Assembly: GCA_963557065.1 (NCBI GenBank)
Contig: CAUWCT010000007.1
Coordinates: forward strand, 1-62,992
DNA: 62,992 nucleotides
DNA from: UMGS1370 sp963557065
GTDB lineage: Bacteria > Bacillota > Clostridia > Lachnospirales > Lachnospiraceae
Direction: 5' to 3'
Below, piece after piece: positions 18,007 through 26,032 of this stretch. The position numbers and the translations under genes were made by a program. Under the pieces are notes generated by a model. That model saw nothing but the letters and a program-made list of their open reading frames with translations, was not told where the DNA came from and did not search any database. Position 1 is the first letter of the stretch. Each line of letters starts with the position of its first letter.

Positions 18007-18213
18007 GTGAGTGCAAGTAAGAGCTGGGGAGGCTGTCTGCGCACTACTATAGTAGTGATGCTTGGACTGGCATTTCTCTTTGGACTGATGGGAGCGATTG
18101 ACGGAGGAGTGCGATCGGCCTTTTTTGGCATACTGGGCGGTCTGTCAATAGGGGCAATTTTAGGAGTATTTTACGCGGTGATTTTACTGCTGTTTGCAAA
18201 GACAGATAAATAG
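18007..18213 (+). CDS. Small membrane protein, two helices
   Basis: A 68-residue protein starting at GTG 18007, chosen because AAAGGAG ends 6 nt upstream; an in-frame TTG at 17980 has no RBS. Two hydrophobic helices, about residues 15-35 and 40-63, are joined by a Gly-rich turn, and the protein ends KTDK. I do not recognise a family. It is separated from its probable promoter (17792-17797) by a 151-bp MITE and is followed by a bidirectional terminator. Confidence 0.6.
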   Translation: MSASKSWGGCLRTTIVVMLGLAFLFGLMGAIDGGVRSAFFGILGGLSIGAILGVFYAVILLLFAKTDK

Positions 18214-18220
18214 AGATTTC

Positions 18221-18278
18221 ACTAAAAAAATAAAGGACAGGCAGCGTTTTTAAGCGCTGCCTGTTTTCTTTCTTTTTT
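18221..18278. terminator. Bidirectional terminator between small membrane protein and hydrogenase operon
   Basis: The stem CAGGCAGCG / CGCTGCCTG (18238-18246 with 18255-18263) is flanked by T-rich sequence on the right and A-rich sequence on the left. It can therefore end transcription from both converging units. Confidence 0.85.
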
Positions 18279-20025
18279 AGTGTTTATTAACCTCTCTCTT
18301 TACATATGTGGTGTGAAGGAGATGGTGAGCCAATGGACTGCCTGGTTTTCCTAAGTAGCTGTCATATAACTCTTTGATAGCCGGATTTTCATGAGACTTG
18401 CGGATGGGGTTTGCTTTGTCACTGTCATAAAGGACGTTTGCCCGCAGTGCGCGGATATCAGTGGTATTGCGGACTGGTCCCGGCTGCTGAGGCTGTCCTC
18501 CGCCGTTTACACAGCCGCCTGGACATCCCATGATCTCGATGAAGTGGTAGTTGGCTTCACCGGATTTTACTTTATTTAATAATTCTCTTGCATTGCCTAA
18601 GCCGGAAGCTACTGCAACCTTTACATCCATGCCGGCAACATGATAGGTGGCTTCTTTAATTCCCTTTGTGCCGCGGACCTCAGTAAAGTCAACAGATGGA
18701 AGTTCCTCTCCGGTCAAAGTTTCTACGGCAGTGCGGAGAGCTGCTTCCATAACGCCGCCGGTAGCGCCGAAGATAACGCCGGCGCCGGTAGAGCATCCCA
18801 GCGGGTCATCAAAGGCTTCATCCGGAAGATCTAAGAACCGGATGCCGGCCTTCTTGATCATTCTGGCCAATTCTCTGGTGGTCATGGTGTAATCGACATC
18901 TGGTACGCCGTTAGCTGCCTCATCCTCCCGGCCGATTTCAAACTTCTTAGCCGTACAGGGCATAATGCTGACGGATACAATATCCTTGGCAGGAATATCA
19001 GCCTTGGCAGCATAGTAGGATTTTAAAATAGCGCCGAACATCTGCTGCGGAGACTTACAGGAAGACAGGTTTTCCGTCATATCCGGGAAATAGTGTTCGC
19101 AGTATTTAATCCAACCTGGAGAGCAGGAAGTGATCATAGGCAGTACGCCGCCGTTTTGCACACGATCAAGGAATTCGTGGGCCTCTTCCATAATGGTCAG
19201 GTCTGCAGAAAAATCAGTATCAAATACCTTGTCGAAGCCTAAGCGGCGGAGAGCTGCAGCCATCTTGCCTTCTACATTGGTTCCAATAGGAAGGCCAAAT
19301 TCTTCGCCGAGAGCAGCGCGGACTGCAGGAGCGGTCTGTACCACTACATGTTTGGACGGATCGGCGATAGCAGCAAAAACGTCGTCGATATTGCTCTTTT
19401 CGGTCAGCGCGCCCGTAGGACATACAGCGATACACTGGCCGCAGGATACGCAGGAGGTTTCTCCCAGTCCCATCTCAAATGCAGAGCCGATATGAGTATC
19501 AAATCCTCGCATATTGGGTCCGATAACGCCGATTCCCTGAACATTTTCACAGACTGCCGAACAGCGGCGGCACAGGATGCACTTGCTGTTGTCCCGGATC
19601 ATGTGGGCAGCGGAATCGTCGATGCAGGATGGGGTGACAGCGCCGTCATAATAGCCCTCATCCTCTACTCCCAGATTATGAGCCAGTTCCTGAAGCTCGC
19701 AGTGACCGCTGCGGACGCAGGATAAACAGGAACGGTTGTGGTTGGACAGCAAAAGCTGTACGGTTTTCTTTCTGGATTCTAATACCTTAGGAGTATTGGT
19801 CCAGACTTCCATTCCGTCATTAACAGGATATACACAGGAAGCTACCAAGGAACGGGCTCCCTTTACTTCTACAACACAGACGCGGCATGCGCCGATTTCA
19901 TTGATATCCTTTAAGAAGCACAGGGTAGGAATCTCAATGTGGGCAAGTCTTGCTGCTTCCAGGATGGTGGAACCCTTTGGAGCAGAGACTTCCATGCCGT
20001 TGATTTTAAGCGTAACGTTCTCCAT
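18277..20025 (-). CDS. hndD: NADH-linked [FeFe] hydrogenase, catalytic subunit (HndD/HydA type)
   Basis: A 582-residue catalytic subunit that makes or uses H2. An N-terminal NuoG-like [2Fe-2S] domain (about 1-80) is followed by a His/Cys 4Fe-4S region (CLSCVRSGHCELQ, about 100-112) and two further 4Fe-4S motifs (about 149-203). The H-cluster domain has TSCSPGW (C301), MPCTAKKFE (C357) and GCPGGCVNGGG (C501, C505), and a short HydB-like tail closes the protein. The L1 motif is TSCSP rather than TSCCP, a variant I associate with NAD-linked multimeric enzymes. It is the last gene of the minus-strand operon, 14 bp after the NuoF-like subunit, and is probably electron-bifurcating with NADH and ferredoxin. 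Confidence 0.95.
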   Translation of the reverse strand: MENVTLKINGMEVSAPKGSTILEAARLAHIEIPTLCFLKDINEIGACRVCVVEVKGARSLVASCVYPVNDGMEVWTNTPKVLESRKKTVQLLLSNHNRSCLSCVRSGHCELQELAHNLGVEDEGYYDGAVTPSCIDDSAAHMIRDNSKCILCRRCSAVCENVQGIGVIGPNMRGFDTHIGSAFEMGLGETSCVSCGQCIAVCPTGALTEKSNIDDVFAAIADPSKHVVVQTAPAVRAALGEEFGLPIGTNVEGKMAAALRRLGFDKVFDTDFSADLTIMEEAHEFLDRVQNGGVLPMITSCSPGWIKYCEHYFPDMTENLSSCKSPQQMFGAILKSYYAAKADIPAKDIVSVSIMPCTAKKFEIGREDEAANGVPDVDYTMTTRELARMIKKAGIRFLDLPDEAFDDPLGCSTGAGVIFGATGGVMEAALRTAVETLTGEELPSVDFTEVRGTKGIKEATYHVAGMDVKVAVASGLGNARELLNKVKSGEANYHFIEIMGCPGGCVNGGGQPQQPGPVRNTTDIRALRANVLYDSDKANPIRKSHENPAIKELYDSYLGKPGSPLAHHLLHTTYVKREVNKH

Positions 20026-20039
20026 AGTTCTTTCCTCCC

Positions 20040-21830
20040 TTATTTCTTATAGATAGCGCCGAATTTACACTTCTCAATACAGGTGCCGCACTTAATACAT
20101 TTATCTGTATCGATGAAGTGAGGATTTTTAACAGATCCGACAATCGCATCTGCAGGACAGTTGCGGGCGCACAGGGTACATCCCTTACATTTGTCTCTGT
20201 CAATGTGATAAGACAAAAGAGCCTTACATACGCCGGCAGGACAGCGTTTTTCCTTGATATGGGCTTCGTACTCGTCGCGGAAATAGCGGAGGGTAGAGAG
20301 AACCGGGTTTGGAGCAGTCTGCCCAAGTCCGCATAAAGCGTTCTCTTTTACATAGTAGCACAGTTCTTCCAGCTTATCCAGGTCTTCCATTGTCGCGGTA
20401 CCCTTGGTGATTTTGTCCAGGATTTCCAGCATACGTTTGGTACCGATACGGCATGGAGTACATTTGCCGCAGGACTCTTCAACGGTAAATTCCAGGAAGA
20501 ATTTGGCAATATCCACCATACAGTCGTCTTCGTCCATAACAATCAGACCGCCGGAACCCATCATGGAGCCAATGGAAATCAGGTTGTCGTAATCAATCGG
20601 AATGTCAAAGTGCTCATAAGGGATACATCCGCCGGAGGGGCCGCCGGTCTGGGCTGCTTTGAACTTCTTGCCGCCGGGAATGCCTCCGCCGATTTCTTCG
20701 ATAACTTCACGAAGGGTAGTACCCATTGGGATCTCAACCAGACCGGTATTGTGAATTTTTCCGCCCAGAGCAAACACTTTGGTGCCCTTGGATTTTTCGG
20801 TACCCATGGAAGAGAACCATTCCGGTCCGTTTAAAATAATCTGAGGAATGTTGGCGTAAGTCTCTACGTTGTTTAAGATAGAAGGCTTGCCAAATAATCC
20901 TTTCTGCGCAGGGAACGGAGGACGGGGTCTTGGCTCGCCGCGTTTGCCCTCGATAGAAGTCATAAGGGCAGTCTCTTCGCCGCAGACAAAGGCTCCTGCA
21001 CCCAGACGCAGGTCAATATCAAAATCAAATCCGCTGTCAAAAATGTTTTTGCCTAAGAGTCCGTATTCGCGGGCCTGATTGATGGCAATGCGCAGACGAT
21101 CGACTGCGATGGGGTACTCTGCACGAACGTAGATGTAACCCTGATTTGCGCCAATAGCATATCCGGCAATGGCCATTGCTTCCAGTACGGCGTGAGGATC
21201 GCCTTCCAGTACGGAACGGTCCATAAATGCGCCGGGGTCACCTTCGTCGGCATTGCAGCAGACATATTTCTGGTCCGCATCATTCTGACGGGCCAATTTC
21301 CATTTTAAACCGGTAGGGAATCCGGCGCCGCCCCGTCCTCTGAGGCCGCTGTCTAACAGAAGCTGGATCACCTGGTCAGGAGTCATTTCGGTTAAAACTT
21401 TGCCTAATGCCTCGTAGCCGCCGGTACCAATGTATTCATCAATCACTTCCGGGTTGATAATACCACAGTTGCGCAGGGCGATACGGTGCTGCTTTTTATA
21501 AAAGTCTGTATCTGCTAAAGCCTTGATCTTGCCGGTAGGGGTCACAGTCTCCTTATAGAGAAGGCGGGTGACTACGCGGCCTTTTAACAGGTGCTCAGAA
21601 ACGATTTCCGGAATATCTTCTACTTTGACCATGGAGTAGAAGGTGGCATCCGGATAGATGATCATGATAGGGCCTAAGGCGCACAGGCCATGGCAGCCTG
21701 TCTGGACAACGGCAACTTCGTCAGCCAGACCATTTTTTTCAATTTCAGACTTTAAAGTCTCCATAATCTTCTGGCTTCCGGAGGAAGTACATCCCGTTCC
21801 GCCGCAGACTAAAACGTGTGAACGATACAT
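20040..21830 (-). CDS. hndC: Hydrogenase NADH-binding subunit (NuoF-like, HndC/HydB)
   Basis: A 596-residue flavoprotein. It has an N-terminal thioredoxin-fold [2Fe-2S] domain (about 1-110), an NADH/FMN domain with GLRGRGGAGFPTG, an SLBB segment and the N3-type 4Fe-4S motif ESCGKCTPCRIGT. Two C-terminal ferredoxin motifs follow (CKGCTLCARNCP, CIKCGTCIEKC). It passes electrons between NADH and the catalytic subunit. It sits between the small [2Fe-2S] protein (15 bp away) and hndD (14 bp away). Confidence 0.95.
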   Translation of the reverse strand: MYRSHVLVCGGTGCTSSGSQKIMETLKSEIEKNGLADEVAVVQTGCHGLCALGPIMIIYPDATFYSMVKVEDIPEIVSEHLLKGRVVTRLLYKETVTPTGKIKALADTDFYKKQHRIALRNCGIINPEVIDEYIGTGGYEALGKVLTEMTPDQVIQLLLDSGLRGRGGAGFPTGLKWKLARQNDADQKYVCCNADEGDPGAFMDRSVLEGDPHAVLEAMAIAGYAIGANQGYIYVRAEYPIAVDRLRIAINQAREYGLLGKNIFDSGFDFDIDLRLGAGAFVCGEETALMTSIEGKRGEPRPRPPFPAQKGLFGKPSILNNVETYANIPQIILNGPEWFSSMGTEKSKGTKVFALGGKIHNTGLVEIPMGTTLREVIEEIGGGIPGGKKFKAAQTGGPSGGCIPYEHFDIPIDYDNLISIGSMMGSGGLIVMDEDDCMVDIAKFFLEFTVEESCGKCTPCRIGTKRMLEILDKITKGTATMEDLDKLEELCYYVKENALCGLGQTAPNPVLSTLRYFRDEYEAHIKEKRCPAGVCKALLSYHIDRDKCKGCTLCARNCPADAIVGSVKNPHFIDTDKCIKCGTCIEKCKFGAIYKK

Positions 21831-21845
21831 TCTGCTTCCTCCTTA

Positions 21846-22223
21846 TTATTTAATATCCGCTGCATTCAGCGTGTAATCCTCAATGACATGGCCGCCAATC
21901 AGGTGGCGCTCTACTACTTCAAGAGCTTTGTCCGGATTCATTTTAATGTAGGTGACTTTATCTTTGCCAGGTTCCATTACTTCTACAATGGGCTCGTACT
22001 GGCACAGGCCGATGCAGCCGGTCTGGGTAACGGCTACCTTGTCAGTCAGGCCCTTTTCCTGGACTGCATTGGCAAGAGTGGTTAAAACCGGTCTGGCGCC
22101 GCTGGCGATACCGCAGGTTGCCATTCCCACTACAACGCGGATATGGTTGTGATCTTCGGCGCGCATGCTTACCTGGTTCTGAACTCTGTCGCGGATCGCT
22201 TTTAATTCAGCAAGGCTTTTCAT
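21846..22223 (-). CDS. hndB: [2Fe-2S] thioredoxin-like ferredoxin (HndB-like)
   Basis: A 125-residue protein with a thioredoxin-fold [2Fe-2S] site. CGIASGA supplies one cysteine near residue 38, and TQTGCIGLCQYEP (near 85) supplies two more. Such proteins accompany the HndABCD-type NAD(P)-linked hydrogenases. It lies 15 bp before the NuoF-like gene and 54 bp after the ATPase-domain gene. Confidence 0.9.
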   Translation of the reverse strand: MKSLAELKAIRDRVQNQVSMRAEDHNHIRVVVGMATCGIASGARPVLTTLANAVQEKGLTDKVAVTQTGCIGLCQYEPIVEVMEPGKDKVTYIKMNPDKALEVVERHLIGGHVIEDYTLNAADIK

Positions 22224-22277
22224 AGTAATCCTCCAATCTGTATCTGCTGCCGGACAGCAGAGAATATAAACGGGCGG

Positions 22278-22835
22278 TCAGATAAGTGTTCCGCCGTCAA
22301 TTTCCTGTTTATTTTCTGTCAGATATTCCAAAATGTACCGGGATACTTCCGGGGTATCAAAGGGAATATCTCCTAAAACTTCCCGCAGTTGTCTGGTGTC
22401 CATGGTAAAGGACGCCTGATTGTACTGGTATGTGTATACAAAATCCGTATCAGGATGATACAGAACCAGTGTGTGAATGGTGCCGGAAATATCTCCCAGG
22501 GGCATTCTGTCAATGTGGGAAAGGCCGAACACTGCTGTAAGGACAGTTCCCTTTCCCAACTGGGACTGAATGGAAAAACTTCCTCCGGTGCTTTCGGCAG
22601 CGTATTTCAGAAAAGGAATGCCAAGGCCGACTTTGCGGGTAGTCCGGGTGGTAAAAAAAGGATCTGTTACATTGGAAACCTGTTCCTTACTCATACCGCA
22701 TCCATTATCTGCAATGGTCAGAGTCAGAGTATCCGCCAGAGTATCTGCCGCCAGAGTAATCTGGACCAGGGATGCCCCGGCTCTCGTGGAATTTTCGGAG
22801 ATATCCAAAACATTTAAGGAAATTTCTGTCATCAT
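22278..22835 (-). CDS. HATPase_c-domain protein in the hydrogenase operon
   Basis: A 185-residue soluble protein with a GHKL ATPase domain only: an N-box-like segment (LDISENSTRAGA), DNGCGM, and a G-box region (GLGIPFLKYAAE, GGSFSIQS). No histidine phospho-acceptor or sensor domain is present. The C-terminal 75 residues are unassigned. It resembles stand-alone kinase/anti-sigma-type proteins that recur in clostridial hydrogenase operons. Only 4 bp separate it from the preceding gene, so it is firmly in the operon. A second ATPase of this class lies in the divergent operon at 23868. Confidence 0.88.
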   Translation of the reverse strand: MMTEISLNVLDISENSTRAGASLVQITLAADTLADTLTLTIADNGCGMSKEQVSNVTDPFFTTRTTRKVGLGIPFLKYAAESTGGSFSIQSQLGKGTVLTAVFGLSHIDRMPLGDISGTIHTLVLYHPDTDFVYTYQYNQASFTMDTRQLREVLGDIPFDTPEVSRYILEYLTENKQEIDGGTLI

Positions 22836-22839
22836 AGGC

Positions 22840-23334
22840 TTAATTATATTTTGCTAAAATACCGGGGATGTCATCAGGAACCAGCCGTCCGTACACTTCG
22901 TCATTAATCATCATAACGGGAGCCAGACCGCAGGCGCCTACGCACCGGCAGGAATCCAGGGAAAATTTGCCGTCAGGAGTGCATTCTCCATTGGTAATGC
23001 CCAGAAGTTCTTCCAGTTTGCTGAAAATATTGCCGGAACCCTTTACATAGCATGCAGTACCAAGACAGACGGAAATTTTGTATTTGCCCTTAGGCTGTAA
23101 AGCAAACTGAGCGTAGAAGGTAGACACCCCGTAAACCTTTTCCAGGGGAATCCCTGTCTCATCAGAAATGATGGTCTGTACTTCAATGGGAAGATACCCA
23201 TAAATTTCCTGGGCCTTCTGCATGATGGGCATCAGGGAGCCGGGGGTGTCTTTGAGCTGGGCAATGGTTTCTTTTAATGCCGCCTCCTGCTCTTTTGTCC
23301 CGGAAAACGGGACAGTTGTTTTTTTGCAAGCCAT
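22840..23334 (-). CDS. hndA: Hydrogenase NuoE-like [2Fe-2S] subunit (HndA/HydC)
   Basis: A 164-residue thioredoxin-like [2Fe-2S] subunit. The four cysteines are in CLGTACYVKG (about 90-99) and SCRCVGACGLAP (about 128-140). It docks on the NuoF-like subunit. It is the first gene of the minus-strand hydrogenase operon and starts at 23334 behind GGAGG. Confidence 0.95.
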   Translation of the reverse strand: MACKKTTVPFSGTKEQEAALKETIAQLKDTPGSLMPIMQKAQEIYGYLPIEVQTIISDETGIPLEKVYGVSTFYAQFALQPKGKYKISVCLGTACYVKGSGNIFSKLEELLGITNGECTPDGKFSLDSCRCVGACGLAPVMMINDEVYGRLVPDDIPGILAKYN

Positions 23335-23372
23335 TATGTAACCTCCTTATTCAAGTTTAAAATCGTTTGGAC

Positions 23373-23378
23373 ATTATA
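23373..23378 (-). promoter_or_regulatory. -10 of the hydrogenase operon promoter
   Basis: TATAAT on the minus strand, about 40 bp upstream of the first hydrogenase gene. No good -35 is visible 17 bp further, so activation may be needed. It shares the 186-bp divergent region with the promoter at 23456-23484. Confidence 0.45.
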
Positions 23379-23455
23379 GGGTATATTCTATCACATGACT
23401 GATAAAAAATCTACAAAAAAACGAAAATATGAAAAAAACACCGGATCGATATTTG

Positions 23456-23484
23456 TTGATAATTCATAAAAATAATGGTATTCT
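23456..23484 (+). promoter_or_regulatory. Promoter of the putative H2-sensing operon
   Basis: TTGATA (23456-23461), an exact 17-bp spacer and TATTCT (23479-23484) with an upstream TG make a good sigma-A promoter. The first gene starts at 23521 behind AAAAGGGGG. Confidence 0.65.
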
Positions 23485-23520
23485 TGATATGGAAGTTTAC
23501 AGTGAAAAGGGGGACTGGAT

Positions 23521-23868
23521 ATGACAGTAAGAGATGCCATGGAGACATTGGGGGCAAGAGTTCTGGTAGGAGAAGACAGGCTGGAAGAAGAGGTCAAAAG
23601 CGCCTGTGGATCGGATATGATGAGTGATGTTCTGGCATTTTCCAAGGATCATTCCATTTTGCTGACGGGCCTTTGCAATCCCCAGGTAATCCGTACAGCG
23701 GAAATGCTGGATATTGTATGTATTATTTTTGTCAGAGGAAAAAAGCCGGATGAGACCATTCTTCAGATGGCAAAAGACAGCAATCTGGTGGTGCTTGCCA
23801 CCGGGCACAGGATGTTTTCTGCCTGCGGCATGCTTTATAAGGCGGGCCTTGGAGGAGGTGCAATCTGA
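23521..23868 (+). CDS. DRTGG-like small regulatory protein
   Basis: A 115-residue soluble protein with the alpha/beta pattern of DRTGG-domain proteins, starting TVRDAMETLGARVLVGE. It has no catalytic motif that I can name. It overlaps the next gene by 1 bp. Together with the protein at 25679 it brackets a hydrogenase-like sensor and an RsbW-like ATPase. It could be a ligand- or partner-binding module of that relay; this is inferred from context. Confidence 0.75.
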   Translation: MTVRDAMETLGARVLVGEDRLEEEVKSACGSDMMSDVLAFSKDHSILLTGLCNPQVIRTAEMLDIVCIIFVRGKKPDETILQMAKDSNLVVLATGHRMFSACGMLYKAGLGGGAI

Positions 23869-24290
23869 TGGAGGATGCTCTGGTTTTAAAATATGAGATT
23901 TCCGGGGATGATTTTACGAGGGCCGGAGAAGCCAGCAGTGATGTCAAAAAGAAACTGAAACAGATGGGCGTAAGTCCGGAAGCCATCCGAAAGGTAGCGA
24001 TTGCCATGTATGAGGGAGAAATCAACATGGTCATTCATGCAAATGGAGGAGTCATTACGGTTGAGATTACGCCGGAACAGATCCGGATGATTTTAGATGA
24101 TACGGGTCCTGGCATTCCGGATGTGGAACTGGCAATGCAGGCAGGCTATTCCACTGCTCCGGATGAGGTCCGCTCTCTGGGGTTTGGAGCAGGTATGGGG
24201 CTGCCAAATATGAAAAAATATACCGATACTATGGAAATAGATACCAGAATCGGAGAAGGAACCAGGATAACAATGGCGGTGATGATATAA
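23868..24290 (+). CDS. RsbW-like HATPase (anti-sigma factor/serine kinase type)
   Basis: A 140-residue GHKL protein with N-box AMYEGEINMVIHA, DDTGPGIPD and G-box GAGMGLPNMKKY. These are features of RsbW/SpoIIAB-type serine kinases and anti-sigma factors rather than histidine kinases. It is coupled by 1-bp overlaps to both neighbours. It may phosphorylate or sequester a partner in response to the hydrogenase-like protein encoded next. Confidence 0.85.
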   Translation: MEDALVLKYEISGDDFTRAGEASSDVKKKLKQMGVSPEAIRKVAIAMYEGEINMVIHANGGVITVEITPEQIRMILDDTGPGIPDVELAMQAGYSTAPDEVRSLGFGAGMGLPNMKKYTDTMEIDTRIGEGTRITMAVMI

Positions 24291-25678
24291 TGGATAAATT
24301 TTACCATTCTGTACGGCTGGATGCGGATCTGTGCAAAGGATGTATTAACTGTATCAAGCGGTGTCCCACCGAGGCCATCCGCGTACGGGGAGGAAAAGCC
24401 CAGATTAACAGCAAGTTCTGTATTGACTGCGGAGAGTGCATCCGGGTTTGCCCTCACCATGCAAAACATGCGGTTTACGATAAACTGGACGTGTTAAAAC
24501 AATATGATTATACGGTAGCCCTTCCGGCGCCGTCTCTCTACAGCCAGTTTAATAATCTGGATGATGTCAATATTGTGCTCAATGCCCTGCTTTTAATGGG
24601 GTTTAATGATGTATTTGAGGTGAGTGCTGCAGCGGAGCTGGTGAGTGAGGCTACCAGGGAATATATATCTTCTCACGAAGAAAATCTGCCGGTTATCAGC
24701 ACTGCATGTCCTTCCGTCGTGCGCCTCATCCGGGTTCGCTTTCCTAATTTGATCCCTCATATGCTTCCTTTAAATCCTCCGGTGGAAGTCGCAGCGGCTC
24801 TGGCAGTAAGGAAGGCGTTAAAGCTTACCGGACTTCCCAGGGAAAAGATAGGGATTGTGTTTATTTCTCCCTGCCCGTCCAAGGTGACTTATGTGAAGGC
24901 GCCTCTGGGAACGGAAAAAAGCGAGGTAGACTGTGTTTTGGCAATTAAAGATGTCTATCCCCAGCTTTTGTCCAGAATGAAAGCGGTCAGGGATGACTGT
25001 CTGGAAATCGGGACTGCCGGGAAAATCGGTATCAGCTGGGGGCGTTCCGGCGGAGAGGCCAGCGGATTGTTTACAGAGAACTATCTGGCAGCGGACGGCA
25101 TTGAAAATGTCATTAAAGTGCTGGAAGATCTGGAGGATCAGAAGTTTAATAATCTCCGTTTTGTGGAGTTGAGCGCCTGTCCGGGGGGATGTGTGGGAGG
25201 CGTTTTGACCGTAGAAAATCCTTATGTGGCAGAGGTAAAATTAAAACGGATCAGAAAATATATGCCGGTAGCCGGAAGCCATGTGGAGAAAGAAGAGGAG
25301 AGAGTGATTCCATGGACGATGGAAGTTCAGTATGAACCGGTGTTCCGTCTGGGAAATAATATGATGGAAAGCTTTTCCAGGCTTAACCAGGTGGAACGTC
25401 TCTGCAAAAAACTGCCGGGACTGGACTGCGGTTCCTGCGGCGCGCCTACCTGCAAAGCGCTGGCGGAAGATATTGTAAGAGGGGAAGCAAAGGAAGCTGA
25501 CTGTGTTTACAATTTAAGGGAAAATCTTCACAAATTGTCGGAGGAAGTGGCAGTGCTGGCAGGAGATTTGGCAGACACAGGGCGCAGCGGCCAGGAAACC
25601 GTAAATTTGCTGAAGGATTATATTCAGCGGATTTCAGAAGAAATGGCAGTGCTGGATAACAGGGAGGATGAAGAATAG
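24290..25678 (+). CDS. Sensory-type [FeFe]-hydrogenase-like protein
   Basis: A 462-residue protein. Two N-terminal 4Fe-4S ferredoxin motifs (C15-C25 and C44-C54) precede an H-cluster-type domain and a C-terminal four-Cys Fe-S domain (C380-x2-C383-x4-C388-x16-C405). The H-cluster motifs are altered. L1 reads STACPS, so Ala139 stands where catalytic enzymes have the proton-relay Cys while ligand Cys140 is kept. L2 is SPCPSK (C195) and L3 is SACPGGC (C297, C301). Keeping the ligands but losing the relay Cys is the pattern described for sensory (HydS-type) hydrogenases. It is followed by about 45 residues of possible coiled coil. It overlaps the upstream ATPase gene by 1 bp, so a role as an H2 or redox sensor is likely. 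Confidence 0.85.
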   Translation: MDKFYHSVRLDADLCKGCINCIKRCPTEAIRVRGGKAQINSKFCIDCGECIRVCPHHAKHAVYDKLDVLKQYDYTVALPAPSLYSQFNNLDDVNIVLNALLLMGFNDVFEVSAAAELVSEATREYISSHEENLPVISTACPSVVRLIRVRFPNLIPHMLPLNPPVEVAAALAVRKALKLTGLPREKIGIVFISPCPSKVTYVKAPLGTEKSEVDCVLAIKDVYPQLLSRMKAVRDDCLEIGTAGKIGISWGRSGGEASGLFTENYLAADGIENVIKVLEDLEDQKFNNLRFVELSACPGGCVGGVLTVENPYVAEVKLKRIRKYMPVAGSHVEKEEERVIPWTMEVQYEPVFRLGNNMMESFSRLNQVERLCKKLPGLDCGSCGAPTCKALAEDIVRGEAKEADCVYNLRENLHKLSEEVAVLAGDLADTGRSGQETVNLLKDYIQRISEEMAVLDNREDEE

Positions 25679-26020
25679 ATGACGGTTCAGACATTAGTTG
25701 ACAAGCAGATTGCCCGGCTGGTAAACGAAGGGGATGGCATGGGCCGGGAGATAGAAAAAGTATTTTGCTGTGATCTTTTAAGTATTGCCATGGGGCGTGC
25801 GCCGGCAGGTTGCGCCTGGGTGACGGTAATGGCCAATTTAAATACACTGGCAGTTGCATCGTTAGCCGATGTTTCCTGCGTAATTTTAGCCGAAGGATTC
25901 CATATGGATGAAAATGGGGTGCAGAAAGCAAAGATGCAGGGGATTACGCTTTTAGAAACCGATAAACCGGTATTTGATGCAGCGCTGGAAATCCATCAGG
26001 CAATGGAAGAAGAATCGTAA
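25679..26020 (+). CDS. DRTGG-like small protein, second copy
   Basis: A 113-residue alpha/beta protein whose pattern resembles the 23521 product, with an ADVSCVILAEG strand near the middle. It starts 1 bp after the stop of the hydrogenase-like gene and ends 12 bp before the PHP gene. There is no catalytic motif. Its presence as a paired partner in the same operon suggests that the two small proteins bind each other or the sensor. Confidence 0.7.
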   Translation: MTVQTLVDKQIARLVNEGDGMGREIEKVFCCDLLSIAMGRAPAGCAWVTVMANLNTLAVASLADVSCVILAEGFHMDENGVQKAKMQGITLLETDKPVFDAALEIHQAMEEES

Positions 26021-26032
26021 AGGGGGCTTTGT

